From positions 930,001 through 994,000 of the forward strand of contig NZ_BAAAPK010000001.1 of the NCBI RefSeq assembly GCF_039531105.1: DNA of 64,000 nucleotides. Reading direction: 5' to 3'. Below are positions 9,477 to 17,673 of the stretch, piece after piece. Position 1 is the first letter of the stretch. Each line of letters opens with the position of its first letter. The stretch is from Microbacterium lacus (GTDB lineage: Bacteria > Actinomycetota > Actinomycetes > Actinomycetales > Microbacteriaceae). Position numbers and translations under genes: made by a program. Under the pieces are notes generated by a model. That model ran no database searches. It had not been told where the DNA came from and was given only the letters and a program-made list of their open reading frames with translations.

Positions 9477-11009
9477 ATGCGGGCCATCGTCGTCGGGAGC
9501 GGGTTCGGCGGTCTCGCCGCGGCCATCCGCCTGGCGGCCGCCGGTCATGAGGTGACCGTGCTCGAGAAGCGCGAACGCATCGGCGGACGGGCGTACCTGT
9601 ACGAACTGGACGGCTTCCGCTTCGACGGGGGGCCCACCGTGCTGACGGCGCCGTTCATGTTCGAGGAGCTGTTCGCGCTCGCCGGGGAGAAGCTCGAGGA
9701 CCACGTCCGGCTCGTGCCGCTGGACCCGTTCTACCGAGCCTTCGATGCGGACGGCGCGCACTTCGACTTCCACGCGGACGCCGAGCGGATGCGGGAGGAG
9801 GTCGCGCGCCGCAGTCCGGCCGACGCGGCGGGCTACACGCGGCTGAGCGGCCGGATCAGCCGCATCTTCGACGCGTTCTACCCCTACACCGAGCGCCCGA
9901 TGATGCAGCTGCACGTCATGCTGCGGATGCTGCCCTTCCTGCTGCGCCATCGTGCGGCGCTCGGCGTCCAGCGTCTGGTCGACGCCTGCATCCGCGATCC
10001 CTTCCTGCGCCGCGCGCTCGCCTTCCACCCGTTGCTGATCGGCGGTCACCCCGCGCACACGCCCGCGCTCTACGCGCTCATCGTCGAGTTCGAACGTCGC
10101 TGGGGCGTGCACTACGCGGTGGGCGGCACGGCGGCGATCGTCGACGCGCTCGGCGGGCTCCTCGAGCGCCTGGGCGGCCGCATCGAGTGCGGTGCGGAGG
10201 TGGAGCGGATCCTCACCGACGGCGGACGGGTGCGGGGTGTCCGGCTCGCCGACGGCAGTACGAGGGATGCCGACATCGTCGTCTCGAACGCGGATCCCGG
10301 TTTCACGTACGAGGCGCTGCTCGGTCCGTCCCGCGGCCTGGCCGCGCGACGGGCCAAGGCCGCGCGCCCCAGCATGTCGCTGCACGTCCTGTATTTCGGC
10401 GCCGATCGGACCTGGCCCGAGACGCCGCTGGCGCACCACAACCTCCTGCTCGGCGGGGACTCGCGACACGTCCTGGACCGCGTGTTCCGCCGCCCCCGCC
10501 GCACCGCCGGCAGGGAGCAGCTCGCCGCCGACGACCTGTTCCTCTATGTGCACCTGCCGACGCGCACCGACCGCTCGATCGCCCCCGAGGGCTGCGAGGC
10601 GATGTACGTGCTCGTCGCCGCGCCGCCGTTGCGGGATGCCGAGCACATCAGCCCCGAGACGGCGCGGGACGTGCGCGACATCGTCGTGCAGGTGCTGGAC
10701 GAACGCTACCTGCCGGGACTGAAAGACCACCTCGTCGTCGAGCACGCGATCGGACCCGAGCACTTCCGCGACGTCCTGAACACCCCCCACGGCGCGGCGT
10801 TCTCCCTGCAGCCGACGCTCTTCCAGTCCGGCTGGTTCCGGCCGCACAACCGCTCGCCGCGGGTGCAGGGGCTCTATCTCGTGGGAGCCGGGACGCACCC
10901 GGGGGCGGGCATCCCCGCCGTGCTCGCGTCGGGCAAAATCGCCGCCGATCTCGTCGCCCGCGACGCGACCGCGCGGCGCCCGGCCGTCCGGACGGCGGCC
11001 GCGCGATGA
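9477..11009 (+). CDS. CrtI-type FAD-dependent carotenoid desaturase/oxidoreductase
   Basis: The 510-residue protein starts with the dinucleotide-binding motif VVGSGFGGLAAAIRLAAAGH and continues with EKRERIGGRAY and FRFDGGPTVL, as in phytoene desaturases. The C-terminal motif GLYLVGAGTHPGAGIPAVL is the CrtI signature. Substrate may be phytoene or a later carotenoid, since this group also contains 3,4-desaturases and ketolases. No crtE, crtB or lycopene cyclase genes are in the window, so a biosynthetic operon is not shown. The stop overlaps the carotenoid oxygenase start (ATGA), linking desaturation or oxidation to cleavage. Confidence 0.87.
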   Translation: MRAIVVGSGFGGLAAAIRLAAAGHEVTVLEKRERIGGRAYLYELDGFRFDGGPTVLTAPFMFEELFALAGEKLEDHVRLVPLDPFYRAFDADGAHFDFHADAERMREEVARRSPADAAGYTRLSGRISRIFDAFYPYTERPMMQLHVMLRMLPFLLRHRAALGVQRLVDACIRDPFLRRALAFHPLLIGGHPAHTPALYALIVEFERRWGVHYAVGGTAAIVDALGGLLERLGGRIECGAEVERILTDGGRVRGVRLADGSTRDADIVVSNADPGFTYEALLGPSRGLAARRAKAARPSMSLHVLYFGADRTWPETPLAHHNLLLGGDSRHVLDRVFRRPRRTAGREQLAADDLFLYVHLPTRTDRSIAPEGCEAMYVLVAAPPLRDAEHISPETARDVRDIVVQVLDERYLPGLKDHLVVEHAIGPEHFRDVLNTPHGAAFSLQPTLFQSGWFRPHNRSPRVQGLYLVGAGTHPGAGIPAVLASGKIAADLVARDATARRPAVRTAAAR

Positions 11010-12451
11010 CGGCGACGTACGCCGCCGCCGGCTTCGGGGAGAGCCCCGAGGTCGCTCTCGACGACGTTCCGGTGACCGGTGCGCTGCCGACGTGGCTCAC
11101 CGGGTCTCTGCTGCGCAACGGCCCCGGCACCTTCCAGGTCGGCGACCGCCGATACCGGCACTGGTTCGACGGGCTCGCGATGCTGCACCGGTTCACGATC
11201 TCGGACGGTCGCGTCTCCTACGCCAACAGGTTCCTCGAGACCGAGTCGTACCGGGCCGCACGCGAGGAGGGACGCATCGCGTTCCCCGAGTTCGCCACGG
11301 ACCCCTGCCGCTCGCTGTTCGCCCGCGCGATGGCTGTCTTCGACCCGCAGGCCACCGACAGCGCGAAGGTCAACATCGCCCGGGTCGCCGAGCACTACCT
11401 CGCGCTCGCCGAGACGCCGATCCAGGTGGAGTTCGATCCCGAGACCCTCCGCACCGTCGGGGTGACCGGGTGGGACCGCTCGAACTTCGGTCGCATGACG
11501 ACCGTGCATCCGCACCTCGACGAGGAGCGTCACGAGGCGATCAACCTGGTCACCCGCTACGGAGCCCTGAGCACGTACGTCTTCCGGCGCGTCGACACGA
11601 CCGACCCGGGTCTGCTCGAGGGCACGACGTTCGCGAGCCGGGCCGTGGGGGAGCCGTCCTACATCCACTCGTTCGGGATGTCCGAGAAGCACGTGATCCT
11701 CGTGGAGTTCCCTCTCGTCGTGAACCCCGTGTCGCTGCTGCTCTGGCTGAAGCCCTACATCGAGAACTTCCGGTGGAAGCCGAACCGGGGGACCCGCATC
11801 CACGTGTTCGATCGGGCGACCGGGAAGCACGTGAAATCCGCGACCGCCGATCCGTTCTTCGCGTTCCACCACGTGAACGCGTACGACGACGGCGACGATG
11901 TGGTCGTCGACCTCGTCGCGTACGACGACGCATCGGTCATCCAGTCCTTCTACCTGCACCGGCTCGAGGATCCCGATGTGCAGATCCCGCCGGGGACGCT
12001 GCGGCGGCTGCGGGTGCCCCTGGGCGGCGCGACCGGTCGCCTGCACGCCGAGGTGATCTCGCCGACCGGGATCGAGCTGCCGAGCATCGACTATGCGCGA
12101 CGCAACACCAGCCCGGAGCTGCGCTACGTGTACGGCGTCGGTGTGCGCGGTGAGCGCGGCTTCTACGACCGGCTCGTGAAGATCGACGTCGCCGAGCGCT
12201 CGACGGCGTCGTGGTCGGAGGAGGGGTGCTATCCGGGTGAGGGCGTGTTCGTCGGGCGTCCGGGACGCGAGGTCGAGGATGACGGCGTAGTGCTCTCGGT
12301 CGTGCTGGACGCCGCCCGCGGAACGTCGTTCCTCCTCGTGCTGGATGCCGCGACCTTCACCGAGATCGCACGGGCCGAGCTCCCGCATCCGGTCCTGCTC
12401 GGCTATCACGGCCAGTTCTACGGCGACCTGCGTCCCGCCCACGGGTCGTAG
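11006..12451 (+). CDS. Carotenoid cleavage oxygenase family protein
   Basis: The 481-residue protein matches the carotenoid/stilbene oxygenase family: N-terminal LTGSLLRNGPGTFQVG and LHRFTISDGRVSYANRF, then the four iron-ligand histidine regions, seen as TVHPHLD, PSYIHSFGMSEKHV, FAFHHVNAYDDG and the C-terminal LLGYHGQFYGD. The iron(II) enzyme splits a polyene double bond with O2 to give apocarotenoid aldehydes, possibly retinal. It is translationally coupled to the CrtI-like gene. Its 3' end overlaps the convergent LigD-type gene by 34 bases. Confidence 0.87.
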   Translation: MTATYAAAGFGESPEVALDDVPVTGALPTWLTGSLLRNGPGTFQVGDRRYRHWFDGLAMLHRFTISDGRVSYANRFLETESYRAAREEGRIAFPEFATDPCRSLFARAMAVFDPQATDSAKVNIARVAEHYLALAETPIQVEFDPETLRTVGVTGWDRSNFGRMTTVHPHLDEERHEAINLVTRYGALSTYVFRRVDTTDPGLLEGTTFASRAVGEPSYIHSFGMSEKHVILVEFPLVVNPVSLLLWLKPYIENFRWKPNRGTRIHVFDRATGKHVKSATADPFFAFHHVNAYDDGDDVVVDLVAYDDASVIQSFYLHRLEDPDVQIPPGTLRRLRVPLGGATGRLHAEVISPTGIELPSIDYARRNTSPELRYVYGVGVRGERGFYDRLVKIDVAERSTASWSEEGCYPGEGVFVGRPGREVEDDGVVLSVVLDAARGTSFLLVLDAATFTEIARAELPHPVLLGYHGQFYGDLRPAHGS

Positions 12452-13650
12452 TCGGCGATCAGCTCCTCCTGTGCGGGGCGCTCACCCTCGGGCACGTGCT
12501 GCAGGTTGACGCGCACCCGATACCAGAGCGAACTCGACCCGCGCATGCCGTCGACGAGTTCATCGGCGGGGTGCAGCAGAGCGGCGGCGGCCGGATGCCG
12601 GTCCCGCCACTCCCGCAGGGCGTCGAGCGCCTCGGGCTTGGTCTTCGTGCGCGCGATCTCGATGAGCGGCATCGTGGACTGCCGCCGCCCGTCGCCGTCG
12701 CCCGCACGCGGCGGCTTCTCAGCCGGCCCCAGTTCGTCGGCGAGGGCCAGGAGCCCCTCGAGGGAGCCGATCGCGTCGTCGATCCCCTCGTGCGGGTCGC
12801 CGATCTCGGCGAAGCGCGCCGGGACCGTGAGCGCGGTGAACTCCTCGGGTCTGCGGCTGCCCACCTCGTCCCAGCGCAGGGGAGTGGAGACCCGGGCATC
12901 GGGCAGCGGGCGGATCGAATAGGCCGACGCCACGGTGCGGTCCTTCGCGTTCTGGTTGAAGTCCACGAACACGCTCTCGCCGCGCTCCTCCTTCCACCAC
13001 CGCGCGGTCGCGAGTCCCGGCGCGCGGTTCTCGATCTCGCGGGCGAGGGTCTCGGCCGCGAGGCGCACCTGGCGGAAGTCCCACCGCGGCGCGATGCGGA
13101 CGAGGATGTGCAGGCCGCGGGAACCGCTCGTCTTCGGCCAGCCGACGAGTCCCATATCTTCGAGCACGTCGCGGGCGATCATCGCGACGTCGACGATCTG
13201 CGCCCAGTCGACGCCGGGCATCGGGTCGAGGTCGACCCGGAGCTCGTCGGGGTGGTCGAGGTCCTCGGCGCGCACCGGGTGCGGGTTCAGGTCGAGGCAG
13301 CCGAGGTTGACGACCCACGCGAGACCGGCGGCGTCTCGGATCACGGTCTCCTCCGCCGATGTGCCGCGGGCGTAGTGGAGCGTCGCGGTGTCGATGAAGT
13401 CCGGGTGGCTCTCGGGAACGCGCTTCTGGAAGAACGCCTCCTGCTCGATGCCCTTCACGAAGCGCTTGAGCACCATCGGCCGGCCTCCCGCTCCGCGCAG
13501 CGCTCCCGATGCGACGGCGAGGAAGTAGCGGACGACGTCGAGCTTCGTGAGGCCCGGCGCGGGGAACACGATCTTGTCGGGGCTCGAGATCCGCACGGGC
13601 GTGCCGTCGATCTCGAGCATGGTCTCTTTGCGTGCCGCCACCTTCGCCAC
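12418..13650 (-). CDS. LigD polymerase-domain protein (NHEJ primase/polymerase)
   Basis: The protein (410 residues from GTG 13650) matches the stand-alone LigD polymerase domain of the archaeo-eukaryotic primase superfamily, which fills or extends ends during non-homologous end joining. Features are SSPDKIVFP near the start, the catalytic RVDLDPMPGVDW (two Asp) and KTSGSRGLHILVRI with the template-binding histidine, plus FVDFNQNAKDRTVASAYS. A C-terminal 100-residue tail is extra. No ligase domain or ku gene is in the window. Start is uncertain: GTG 13650, GTG 13641 (7 nt after TAGCGT) or ATG 13620 are all possible. Confidence 0.85.
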   Translation of the reverse strand: MAKVAARKETMLEIDGTPVRISSPDKIVFPAPGLTKLDVVRYFLAVASGALRGAGGRPMVLKRFVKGIEQEAFFQKRVPESHPDFIDTATLHYARGTSAEETVIRDAAGLAWVVNLGCLDLNPHPVRAEDLDHPDELRVDLDPMPGVDWAQIVDVAMIARDVLEDMGLVGWPKTSGSRGLHILVRIAPRWDFRQVRLAAETLAREIENRAPGLATARWWKEERGESVFVDFNQNAKDRTVASAYSIRPLPDARVSTPLRWDEVGSRRPEEFTALTVPARFAEIGDPHEGIDDAIGSLEGLLALADELGPAEKPPRAGDGDGRRQSTMPLIEIARTKTKPEALDALREWRDRHPAAAALLHPADELVDGMRGSSSLWYRVRVNLQHVPEGERPAQEELIADYDPWAGRRSP

Positions 13651-13698
13651 GCTAGCGGCGGCGGGCACCCCGGGACAGGGTCTTGACGCCGGAAAGCC

Positions 13699-13734
13699 GA
13701 AAGCCCGGCGCATCCGAGGATGTACCGGGCTTTC
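13699..13734. terminator. Hairpin after the BAX-inhibitor family gene
   Basis: GAAAGCCCGG (13699-13708) and CCGGGCTTTC (13725-13734) form a perfect 10-bp stem with a 16-nt loop, 11 bases past the stop of the minus-strand gene. There is no clear T-run. Confidence 0.65.
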
Positions 13735-13745
13735 GAGGATCGGAA

Positions 13746-14672
13746 CTAGTTGCTGCCGCGCAGGATCGCGAGGATGCGCAGGATCTCGACGTACAGCCAC
13801 ACGACGGTGACCATGATGCCGAAGGCGCCCAGCCAGGCGTACTGGCGGGGGGCGCCGTTGCGGACACCCTGCTGGATCTGGTCGAAGTCGAGGACGAGCG
13901 AGTAGGCCGCCATGATGACGACGAAGATGCCGATGATCAGGCCCAGCGGAATGCCCATGAACGTCTGGCTCAGCAGGCCGAACGCGCCGCCCGCGATCGG
14001 CACGTTGAAGAGCATGAGGCCGATGTTGATGAGCGAGAACACGAGGTATCCGATCATCGCGATCATGAAGACCTTCGTCGCGCGCTTGGAGGCGCGCACC
14101 TTGCCGCTCGCGAACAGAGCCAGGGTGACGCCGACGACGGTGAGGGTCGCGAGCGTCGCCTGAACCACGATGCCGGGCCAGATGAATTCGAAGAAGGCGG
14201 AGATTCCGCCGACGAACAGACCCTCGAACGCCGCGTACGCGAAGATGAACGCCGGGCGCACCTTCTTGCGCGACCCGAAGATCACGACCATCGACAGGAC
14301 GAACCCACCGAGCATGCCGATGAGCCACGGAGCCATGTTGGGGCTGGGGTTCTGCGCGCTCACGCCCGCCATCGTCCAGATCCATCCGGCGACGGCGCCG
14401 ACCACGAGGATCGCGAAGAGGCCGACCGTCTTCCAGACGGTGTCCTCGACGGACATGCGGTCGGTCTCGATCGCGCCGGCCGGGGGAGCGGCGTACATGC
14501 CCTCCAGCTGCGCCTGTGCCGCGGCATCCGTTCCCGCGGCCTGCGCGGTCGCGTACTGCGTCGGCGCGGCGGGCGGCGTCAAGCCCGGAGCCTGGCGGCC
14601 ACCGGGGTAGGTCTGCACGGCCTTCTTGTCCTGGAAGGCCGGATTGTCGAATGCGGGGTTTCTGAGGGCCAC
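13746..14672 (-). CDS. BAX-inhibitor-1 / YccA family membrane protein
   Basis: The 308-residue protein has a Pro/Ala-rich cytoplasmic N-terminus (about 100 residues, beginning ALRNPAFDNPAF) followed by seven membrane helices, ending with the conserved pattern SLVLDFDQIQQGVRNGAPRQ and a last helix WLYVEILRILAIL. This is the bacterial Bax1-I family with a long N-terminal extension typical of actinobacteria; related proteins are pH-sensitive calcium leak channels, but the role here is not shown. GTG 14672 was chosen because GGAG lies 10 nt upstream and family members begin with ALxNPAF. A 19-bp palindrome covers the promoter area. Confidence 0.85.
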   Translation of the reverse strand: MALRNPAFDNPAFQDKKAVQTYPGGRQAPGLTPPAAPTQYATAQAAGTDAAAQAQLEGMYAAPPAGAIETDRMSVEDTVWKTVGLFAILVVGAVAGWIWTMAGVSAQNPSPNMAPWLIGMLGGFVLSMVVIFGSRKKVRPAFIFAYAAFEGLFVGGISAFFEFIWPGIVVQATLATLTVVGVTLALFASGKVRASKRATKVFMIAMIGYLVFSLINIGLMLFNVPIAGGAFGLLSQTFMGIPLGLIIGIFVVIMAAYSLVLDFDQIQQGVRNGAPRQYAWLGAFGIMVTVVWLYVEILRILAILRGSN

Positions 14673-14698
14673 AGCTCTCACACTCCAAAGTCGGGGTT

Positions 14699-14717
14699 TC
14701 ACAGCACTGTGCTGTGA
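14699..14717. promoter_or_regulatory. Perfect 19-bp palindrome upstream of the Bax1-I gene
   Basis: TCACAGCAC-T-GTGCTGTGA has 9-bp arms around a single base. A half copy TGCTGTGA recurs at 14758-14765, near the divergent phosphodiesterase promoter. It looks like a repressor site controlling one or both genes; the regulator is unknown. Confidence 0.6.
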
Positions 14718-14786
14718 CATAACGATATCGGACCGTCCGCATTACCTCACGGGACCCTGCTGTGAGAGCCCTTTGAGAGCCGCCGG

Positions 14787-14792
14787 TAGCCT
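14787..14792 (+). promoter_or_regulatory. -10 box TAGCCT, leaderless start of the GDPD gene
   Basis: TAGCCT ends exactly 6 nt before the GTG at 14799. No Shine-Dalgarno is present. Confidence 0.55.
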
Positions 14793-14798
14793 GGTCAC

Positions 14799-15809
14799 GT
14801 GCCCCGCGCCCACCCGCTCGTGATCGGCCATCGCGGTGCGCCCGGGTACCGGCCGGAGCATTCCCGTTCCTCCTACGACCTCGCCCTCGCGATGGGCGTG
14901 GATGCCGTGGAGCCCGATGTCGTCGTCAGCAGGGACGGCGTCCTGGTCGTCCGTCACGAGAACGAGATCTCGGGCACCACGGACGTCGCCGATCGGCCCG
15001 AGTTCGCCGATCGCCGGACGACGAAGACGATCGACGGTGCCGAGCTGACCGGCTGGTTCACGGAGGACTTCACGTGGGCCGAGCTCGCGACGCTGCGGTG
15101 CCGGGAGCGGCTGCCGAAGATCCGGCCCTCGAGTGCGAGCTTCGACGACGAACAGAGTGTGCTGCGGTTGCGCGATGTGCTGGATCTCGTCCGCGACGCT
15201 TCGCAGGAGCACGGGCGGGAGATCGGCGTCGTCCTCGAGATCAAGCACGCGACGTACTTCTCGGGCATCGGCTGGGATCTCGCCGAGCTCGTCGAGTCGG
15301 AGCTCACCGCGGCGGGATGGGCGAACGGCGAGCATCCGCTCGTGATCGAGTCGTTCGAATCGACCGTCCTCGCCCGGGTGCGCGAGCGCGGCATCCGCGG
15401 GTCGTACGTCTATCTGCTCGAGGCCGCCGGCCGTCCGTACGATCTCGTCGCCGCGCTCGGGTCCGCGGCCCCGACTTATCGCGCCACCGCGGCGCCGGCC
15501 GGACTCGACGCCCTGATCGGCGTCGTCGACGGCATCAGCGTCGACAAGCGGATGATCCTCGCGCCCGACAAGCTCGGTCGGGTGACCGGGCCCTCATCCG
15601 TCGTCGCCGACGCGCACGCCCGCGGGCTGCGCGCCTTCACCTGGACATGCCGCCCGGAGAATGCATTCCTCGTGGCCCAGAACCGCACGCGTGGAGGTGC
15701 GGCCGCGTTCGGCGACTACGAGCGGGAGTGGGGCGTGATCCGAGACGCCGGTGTCGACGGCGTCTTCGTGGATCACGCCGATCTCGGAGTGGAGTTCTTC
15801 CGCCGCTGA
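14799..15809 (+). CDS. Glycerophosphodiester phosphodiesterase
   Basis: The 336-residue TIM-barrel enzyme has the GDPD motifs: IGHRGAPGYRPEHS (catalytic His-Arg and metal Glu), MGVDAVEPDVVVSRDGVLVVRHE and, near the C-terminus, DGVFVDHADLGVEF. Such enzymes hydrolyse glycerophosphodiesters to glycerol-3-phosphate and an alcohol, in phospholipid turnover or phosphate supply. There is no signal peptide, so it is cytoplasmic. An insert around residues 60-120 is typical of the actinobacterial GlpQ1-like subgroup. Start GTG 14799 is set by the -10 box spacing. Confidence 0.92.
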   Translation: MPRAHPLVIGHRGAPGYRPEHSRSSYDLALAMGVDAVEPDVVVSRDGVLVVRHENEISGTTDVADRPEFADRRTTKTIDGAELTGWFTEDFTWAELATLRCRERLPKIRPSSASFDDEQSVLRLRDVLDLVRDASQEHGREIGVVLEIKHATYFSGIGWDLAELVESELTAAGWANGEHPLVIESFESTVLARVRERGIRGSYVYLLEAAGRPYDLVAALGSAAPTYRATAAPAGLDALIGVVDGISVDKRMILAPDKLGRVTGPSSVVADAHARGLRAFTWTCRPENAFLVAQNRTRGGAAAFGDYEREWGVIRDAGVDGVFVDHADLGVEFFRR

Positions 15810-15834
15810 GTCGGGTGGCGGGGCCGCGCCTGCA

Positions 15835-15910
15835 GAACTCCACAGATCTGGGCGGCGGAGGGGCGGATCGGGCGCGATTCCGGTGCGCGGCGACCGATTC
15901 TGTGGAGTTC
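15835..15910. repeat. 76-bp element with 12-bp inverted ends
   Basis: GAACTCCACAGA (15835-15846) and TCTGTGGAGTTC (15899-15910) are perfect inverted arms around a GC-rich 52-nt centre. It fills the gap between two convergent genes and could be a two-way terminator or a small mobile element. A similarly built element with arms containing ACAACTCC lies at 27761-27854. Confidence 0.7.
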
Positions 15911-15934
15911 CGCGTGCCTGTCCGGTTCGGATCG

Positions 15935-17137
15935 TCAGGCGAACGTCGCGTCGAGAGCCGCTGACACGTCGGACAGGAGGTCGTCTGTGTCCTCTATGCC
16001 GACCGACAGGCGCAGATGCCCCAGACGCCGGAACGGCTCGGGGTAGGTCGCGACGCGCGGACCCTCGGCGCCCGTGTGCACGATGAGGGAGTCGTCGTGG
16101 CCGAGCGAGAATCCCGAAGTGATCAGGCGCAGATGAGCCACGAAGCGGTTCTGCGCCCCGGGGTCGCCGTCGACGGCGAACGCCATCATCCCGCCGTACC
16201 CGCGTCCGCCGAACTGGCGGGTGGCGAGGTCGTGTCCGGGGTGGGAGGGAAGGCCCGGGTAGTGCACGAACGCCACCCGGGAGTCGGCGTCCAGGAGGTC
16301 GGCGATCGCCTGTGCCGAGGCCTGGTGCTGGCGCAGGCGCAGTGGCAGCGTCACCGATCCGCGCTGGATCTGCCACGCGTTGAACGGGGAGATCACCCCG
16401 CCGACGTCGACCATCGCGTCCGCCTTGATCGGCTGGATGAGCTCGTGACGACCGAGCACCGCACCGCCCATCGCGTCGCCGTGGCCGTTGATGTACTTCG
16501 TCAGCGAGTGCACCACCAGATCGGCACCGTCTGCGATCGGACGGTACAGCGGTGGGGGCGTGAAGGTCGAGTCCACCATCAGGATCGCGCCGGCGTCATG
16601 GGCGATGCCCGCGAGAGCGGCGATGTCGGCGACCTTCGTGGTGGGGTTCGCGATCGCCTCGACGCAGACGAGGCGCGTCTCGGGACGCATCGCTGCGCGG
16701 ACGGCGTCCAGATCGGTCACGTCGACGAAGGTCGCCTGGATGCCGTAGCGCCGCGGGAGGAGTTCGGTCCACAGGCGCCAGGTCGCCTCGTAGACCACGT
16801 CGCTGACCACGACGTGGTCGCCGACGCGCACGTGGGTGAAGAACACGGCGTGCAGGGCGGCGACGCCGCTCGCGAGAGCGACCGCGTCCTCGCTGCCCTC
16901 GAGAGCGGCGAGCTTGGTCTCGAGGGCGGCCTGGTTCACACCGGTGTTGCGGGTGTACAGGCCGGGGGCGGTGGCCGACCAGCTGATCTCGCTCGGATCG
17001 TCGGGCAGCTGGTAGGAGTTCGCCATCACCAGCGGCGTCCGCAGCGCCTGTGTGCTGTCCAGGGCGACTCCGCCGTGCACGGACAGGCTCAGATCGCCCA
17101 GGGTGCCCGGCTGCGATCGATCGGGGCGCTCGGCCAT
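15935..17137 (-). CDS. Cys/Met-metabolism PLP enzyme (gamma-lyase/synthase family)
   Basis: The 400-residue protein belongs to the trans-sulfuration PLP family (cystathionine gamma-synthase, gamma-lyase, methionine gamma-lyase). Visible are the PLP-phosphate region ASGVAALHAVFF, the substrate-side TRNTGVNQAALE, EAIANPTTKVADI, the aspartate in MVDSTF and the PLP lysine in HSLTKYINGHGD. Reaction type cannot be assigned from motifs alone; a catabolic gamma-lyase fits the neighbourhood. It is divergent from an AsnC/Lrp regulator with a strong palindromic region between. ATG 17137 has AGGAAG upstream; a start at 17164 would run into that operator. Confidence 0.85.
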   Translation of the reverse strand: MAERPDRSQPGTLGDLSLSVHGGVALDSTQALRTPLVMANSYQLPDDPSEISWSATAPGLYTRNTGVNQAALETKLAALEGSEDAVALASGVAALHAVFFTHVRVGDHVVVSDVVYEATWRLWTELLPRRYGIQATFVDVTDLDAVRAAMRPETRLVCVEAIANPTTKVADIAALAGIAHDAGAILMVDSTFTPPPLYRPIADGADLVVHSLTKYINGHGDAMGGAVLGRHELIQPIKADAMVDVGGVISPFNAWQIQRGSVTLPLRLRQHQASAQAIADLLDADSRVAFVHYPGLPSHPGHDLATRQFGGRGYGGMMAFAVDGDPGAQNRFVAHLRLITSGFSLGHDDSLIVHTGAEGPRVATYPEPFRRLGHLRLSVGIEDTDDLLSDVSAALDATFA

Positions 17138-17171
17138 CGCTCTTCCTTTCCCGACGTTCATCACCTAAGCT

Positions 17172-17209
17172 GTGCGTGCAACATTAGCACGCACGAGTGT
17201 CATTCGTGC
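17172..17209. promoter_or_regulatory. Tandem inverted repeats, likely AsnC/Lrp operator
   Basis: GTGCGTG (17172-17178) pairs with CACGCAC (17188-17194). Overlapping it, GCACGA (17191-17196) pairs with TCGTGC (17204-17209). The three half-sites share the middle one, the layout expected for an Lrp-type dimer-of-dimers at a divergent promoter. Confidence 0.65.
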
Positions 17210-17227
17210 ACGTACTGAGGAGCCCGC

Positions 17228-17671
17228 ATGGTCGGACTGCACTTGGATGACATTGATCAGCGCATCCTTGCGGAGCTTTCCGTCGACGCCCGGCTGTCCC
17301 TTGTGACCCTTGCGAACCGGGTCCACCTCTCGCGCAACGCGGTGAAGCAGCGCATGGAGCGCATGGAGCGCGACGGCGTGATCGAGGGCTACACCCTGCG
17401 CCGCGGCTCCGGCCCCTCCCGGCGGGTCACGGCGATCATGCTCGTCTATCGCGCGGATCGCATGCGCGGCGCCGGGGTCGTCGCCGAGCTCGCCCGCATC
17501 CCCGAAGTGGTGCGCTGCGACATCCTCTCGGGTGAGTTCGACCTGCTCGTGACCGTGGTGGCGGAGTCGATGGACCGGGTCGGGGAGATCTGGGAGCACG
17601 TCTCCGCGCTGCCGGACGTGGAGAACACGGTGACCTCCGTCTCGCTCTCCCGGCCCATCGACCGTCCCTGA
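17228..17671 (+). CDS. Lrp/AsnC family regulator
   Basis: The 147-residue protein has the Lrp/AsnC plan: N-terminal helix-turn-helix (LDDIDQRILAELSVDARLS, then LANRVHLSRNAVKQRMERME) and a C-terminal RAM domain that binds amino acids. It is divergent from the Cys/Met PLP gene and 2 nt from the end of the convergent aspartase gene, so it probably controls the PLP gene and perhaps the wider amino-acid cluster in response to an amino acid. GAGG 7 nt upstream supports ATG 17228. Confidence 0.92.
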   Translation: MVGLHLDDIDQRILAELSVDARLSLVTLANRVHLSRNAVKQRMERMERDGVIEGYTLRRGSGPSRRVTAIMLVYRADRMRGAGVVAELARIPEVVRCDILSGEFDLLVTVVAESMDRVGEIWEHVSALPDVENTVTSVSLSRPIDRP

Positions 17672-17673
17672 TC

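Noticed and set aside
9477..12451. A complete carotenoid biosynthesis cluster
   Set aside because: Only a CrtI-like and a cleavage gene are present; GGPP synthase, phytoene synthase and cyclase are not in the window.
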